NCBI GenBank assembly: GCA_030950965.1
Contig: JAUZQP010000141.1
Coordinates: 1-6,858, forward strand
Direction: 5' to 3'
Source of the DNA: Mariprofundaceae bacterium
GTDB lineage: Bacteria > Pseudomonadota > Zetaproteobacteria > Mariprofundales > Mariprofundaceae
Length of the DNA stretch: 6,858 nt
The position numbers were made by a program, and so were the translations under genes. The number at the start of each line of letters is the position of its first letter. Within the stretch, counting starts at the first letter, position 1. The notes under the pieces are model-generated. The model searched no databases. It was given only the letters and a program-made list of their open reading frames with translations, and was not told the origin of the DNA. Below, in pieces: positions 5,770 to 6,858 of the stretch.

Positions 5770-6858
5770 ATGCTGATTCGATCCATTATTCGCGGTCTGA
5801 TGTTATTGTGTTTAAGTTTGTGGGTCATCCCTGCATCAGCCGAAAACAACGATCAAGGAATCACCTTGAAGGGCAATATGACACAGCCCTATGTAGTGAA
5901 GAAAAACGATACGCTGTGGGATATTGCGAATCACTTCTTTCAAAACCCTAAACGCTGGATGCAACTTTGGGAGCGTAACTTATACATCACGAACCCTGAT
6001 TTGATTTACCCTGGCAATAAAATTTGGTTTGATGCATCCAAGGTAATGAATAAAACTGATGGCGCGCAAACAGCAGCACAAGCTGAGGATAATCAGCCTG
6101 CTACTACGGAAAAAAGCACCATGAATCACCAACGCTTGATGACACCAGGTGAAGCCAAAGCTGTCGGTGGCCTCACCACCATCCGCCCTAAACCTCGGAT
6201 GATTGTGAAAGAGGTGGAACGTATTGAGACAGGAACAGCGGTAGAGTTTGAACTGCCTGAAATGCTACACCGTGACTATATCAACCCAGAAGAAGGCTTC
6301 CCTTCGGTAGGCTATATTCTTGATTCAGAAATGCAGCGGCTCAATTACGGTGCGGGTGACGAAGTGTATATGCGCTTTGCGCAGGTCGCTCGCACAGGCG
6401 ACAGCTTCGATATTTTTCGCAAGGGTCATGAGGTGGAAGATACACAACATGGCGAATATTTGGGCATCTTGATGCATCATTTAGGACGGATTCAAATCAT
6501 GTCGGTGCGTGGGAACATGTATAAAGGCAGAATCTTGTATGCTTATGCCGAAATATCGCAGGGAGATTTGTTGCTGCCAGCGGTGAAAATCAATACGCGC
6601 ATTGTCCCCTCGGTTTCTTTGTTCAATATGCAAGGGGTCGTGGTGTATTTACAGGATGACACCACCGAAGTGAGTGCCAATCAAGTGATGGCAGTGAACC
6701 TTGGTAAAAAACAGGGCCTCAGACCTGGTATGCAGTTCCAAGTCTTTCGTGCTGGGCGTGATGTGAAAGATCGCGTGACCGAGAACGCTATAAGGTTGCC
6801 TGAAGAGCGCATTGCTCGCGTGGTGGTCATCTCCGTGTCACGCAATAGCGCGATGACC
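5770..6858 (+). CDS. exported LysM-domain protein (3' end outside the window)
   Basis: The frame is open for 363 codons to the window edge, so the C-terminus is missing. Residues 1-24 are a Sec signal peptide: R4/R8, hydrophobic core GLMLLCLSLWVIP, cleavage after A22-S23-A24. The Cys at 14 does not sit in a proper lipobox. Residues about 41-87 form one LysM domain (YVVKKNDTLWDIANHFF, then WMQLWERN, then PDLIYPGNKIWF), which binds peptidoglycan or related glycans. Residues 90-115 are a polar linker. The rest, about 135 onward, is a conserved-looking beta-rich region with no enzyme motif I recognise (GYILDSEMQRLNYGAGDEVYMRF, then NLGKKQGLRPGMQFQVFR). The gene type resembles the LysM proteins that commonly precede dprA in gammaproteobacteria; whether dprA follows is not visible. 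It is last of three in the plus operon and probably periplasmic, associated with the cell wall. Confidence 0.88.
   Translation, partial: MLIRSIIRGLMLLCLSLWVIPASAENNDQGITLKGNMTQPYVVKKNDTLWDIANHFFQNPKRWMQLWERNLYITNPDLIYPGNKIWFDASKVMNKTDGAQTAAQAEDNQPATTEKSTMNHQRLMTPGEAKAVGGLTTIRPKPRMIVKEVERIETGTAVEFELPEMLHRDYINPEEGFPSVGYILDSEMQRLNYGAGDEVYMRFAQVARTGDSFDIFRKGHEVEDTQHGEYLGILMHHLGRIQIMSVRGNMYKGRILYAYAEISQGDLLLPAVKINTRIVPSVSLFNMQGVVVYLQDDTTEVSANQVMAVNLGKKQGLRPGMQFQVFRAGRDVKDRVTENAIRLPEERIARVVVISVSRNSAMT

Noticed and set aside
1..6858. CRISPR array, tRNA or rRNA genes
   Set aside because: No regularly spaced direct repeats, and no cloverleaf or rRNA-like sequence was seen on either strand.

Overview
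The window looks like ordinary chromosome from a gammaproteobacterium. GC is near 50% by eye, the genes are tightly packed, and the gene families are typical: a 5-formyl-THF cyclo-ligase, a CbbR-like LysR regulator, an NDUFA9-type SDR followed by plsY, and a LysM protein of the kind often found near dprA in this class. The CbbR-like regulator hints at an autotrophic or sulfur-oxidising lineage such as the Thiotrichales. That placement is inference only.

Layout: (1) Positions 1-160 hold a noncoding element bounded by CTGAATTATTCA-type terminal inverted repeats, almost all of which folds into one long hairpin. It looks like a MITE or another small non-autonomous mobile repeat. Positions 161-287 hold a 9-bp inverted repeat followed by a T-run on the minus strand, a weak terminator candidate for the operon to its right. 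(2) A minus-strand operon runs from 3999 down to 288: an HcaT/PPP-like MFS transporter, a small unrecognised gene that appears to carry a 1-nt frameshift, 5-formyltetrahydrofolate cyclo-ligase (ygfA), a YmdB-type metallophosphoesterase starting at GTG 2000, and the CbbR-like regulator. Spacings are 11 nt, 48 nt, an 8-nt overlap, and 3 nt, so co-transcription and translational coupling are likely. (3) The divergent intergenic region 4000-4174 carries a 13-bp near-palindrome that repeats the terminal motif of the left-hand element. (4) A plus-strand operon runs from 4175 to the window edge: an NDUFA9-like atypical SDR, plsY (acyl-phosphate:glycerol-3-phosphate acyltransferase), and an exported LysM-domain protein cut off at 6858.

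Functionally, the minus operon combines one-carbon salvage (ygfA), a probable 2',3'-cyclic-nucleotide phosphodiesterase (ymdB), an uptake permease and a transcription factor, with no obvious single pathway. The plus operon is membrane and envelope themed.

I found no clear undescribed multi-gene system. The strongest unexplained signal is the 1-160 hairpin. Every paired-column substitution between its arms leaves a G·T (G·U) pair on the plus strand and none leaves A·C, which points to RNA-level selection or strand-biased cytosine deamination. Secondary points are the frameshifted small gene, 8-9 nt homopolymer tracts inside two genes of one operon, and a perfect 20-bp palindrome inside the regulator gene.
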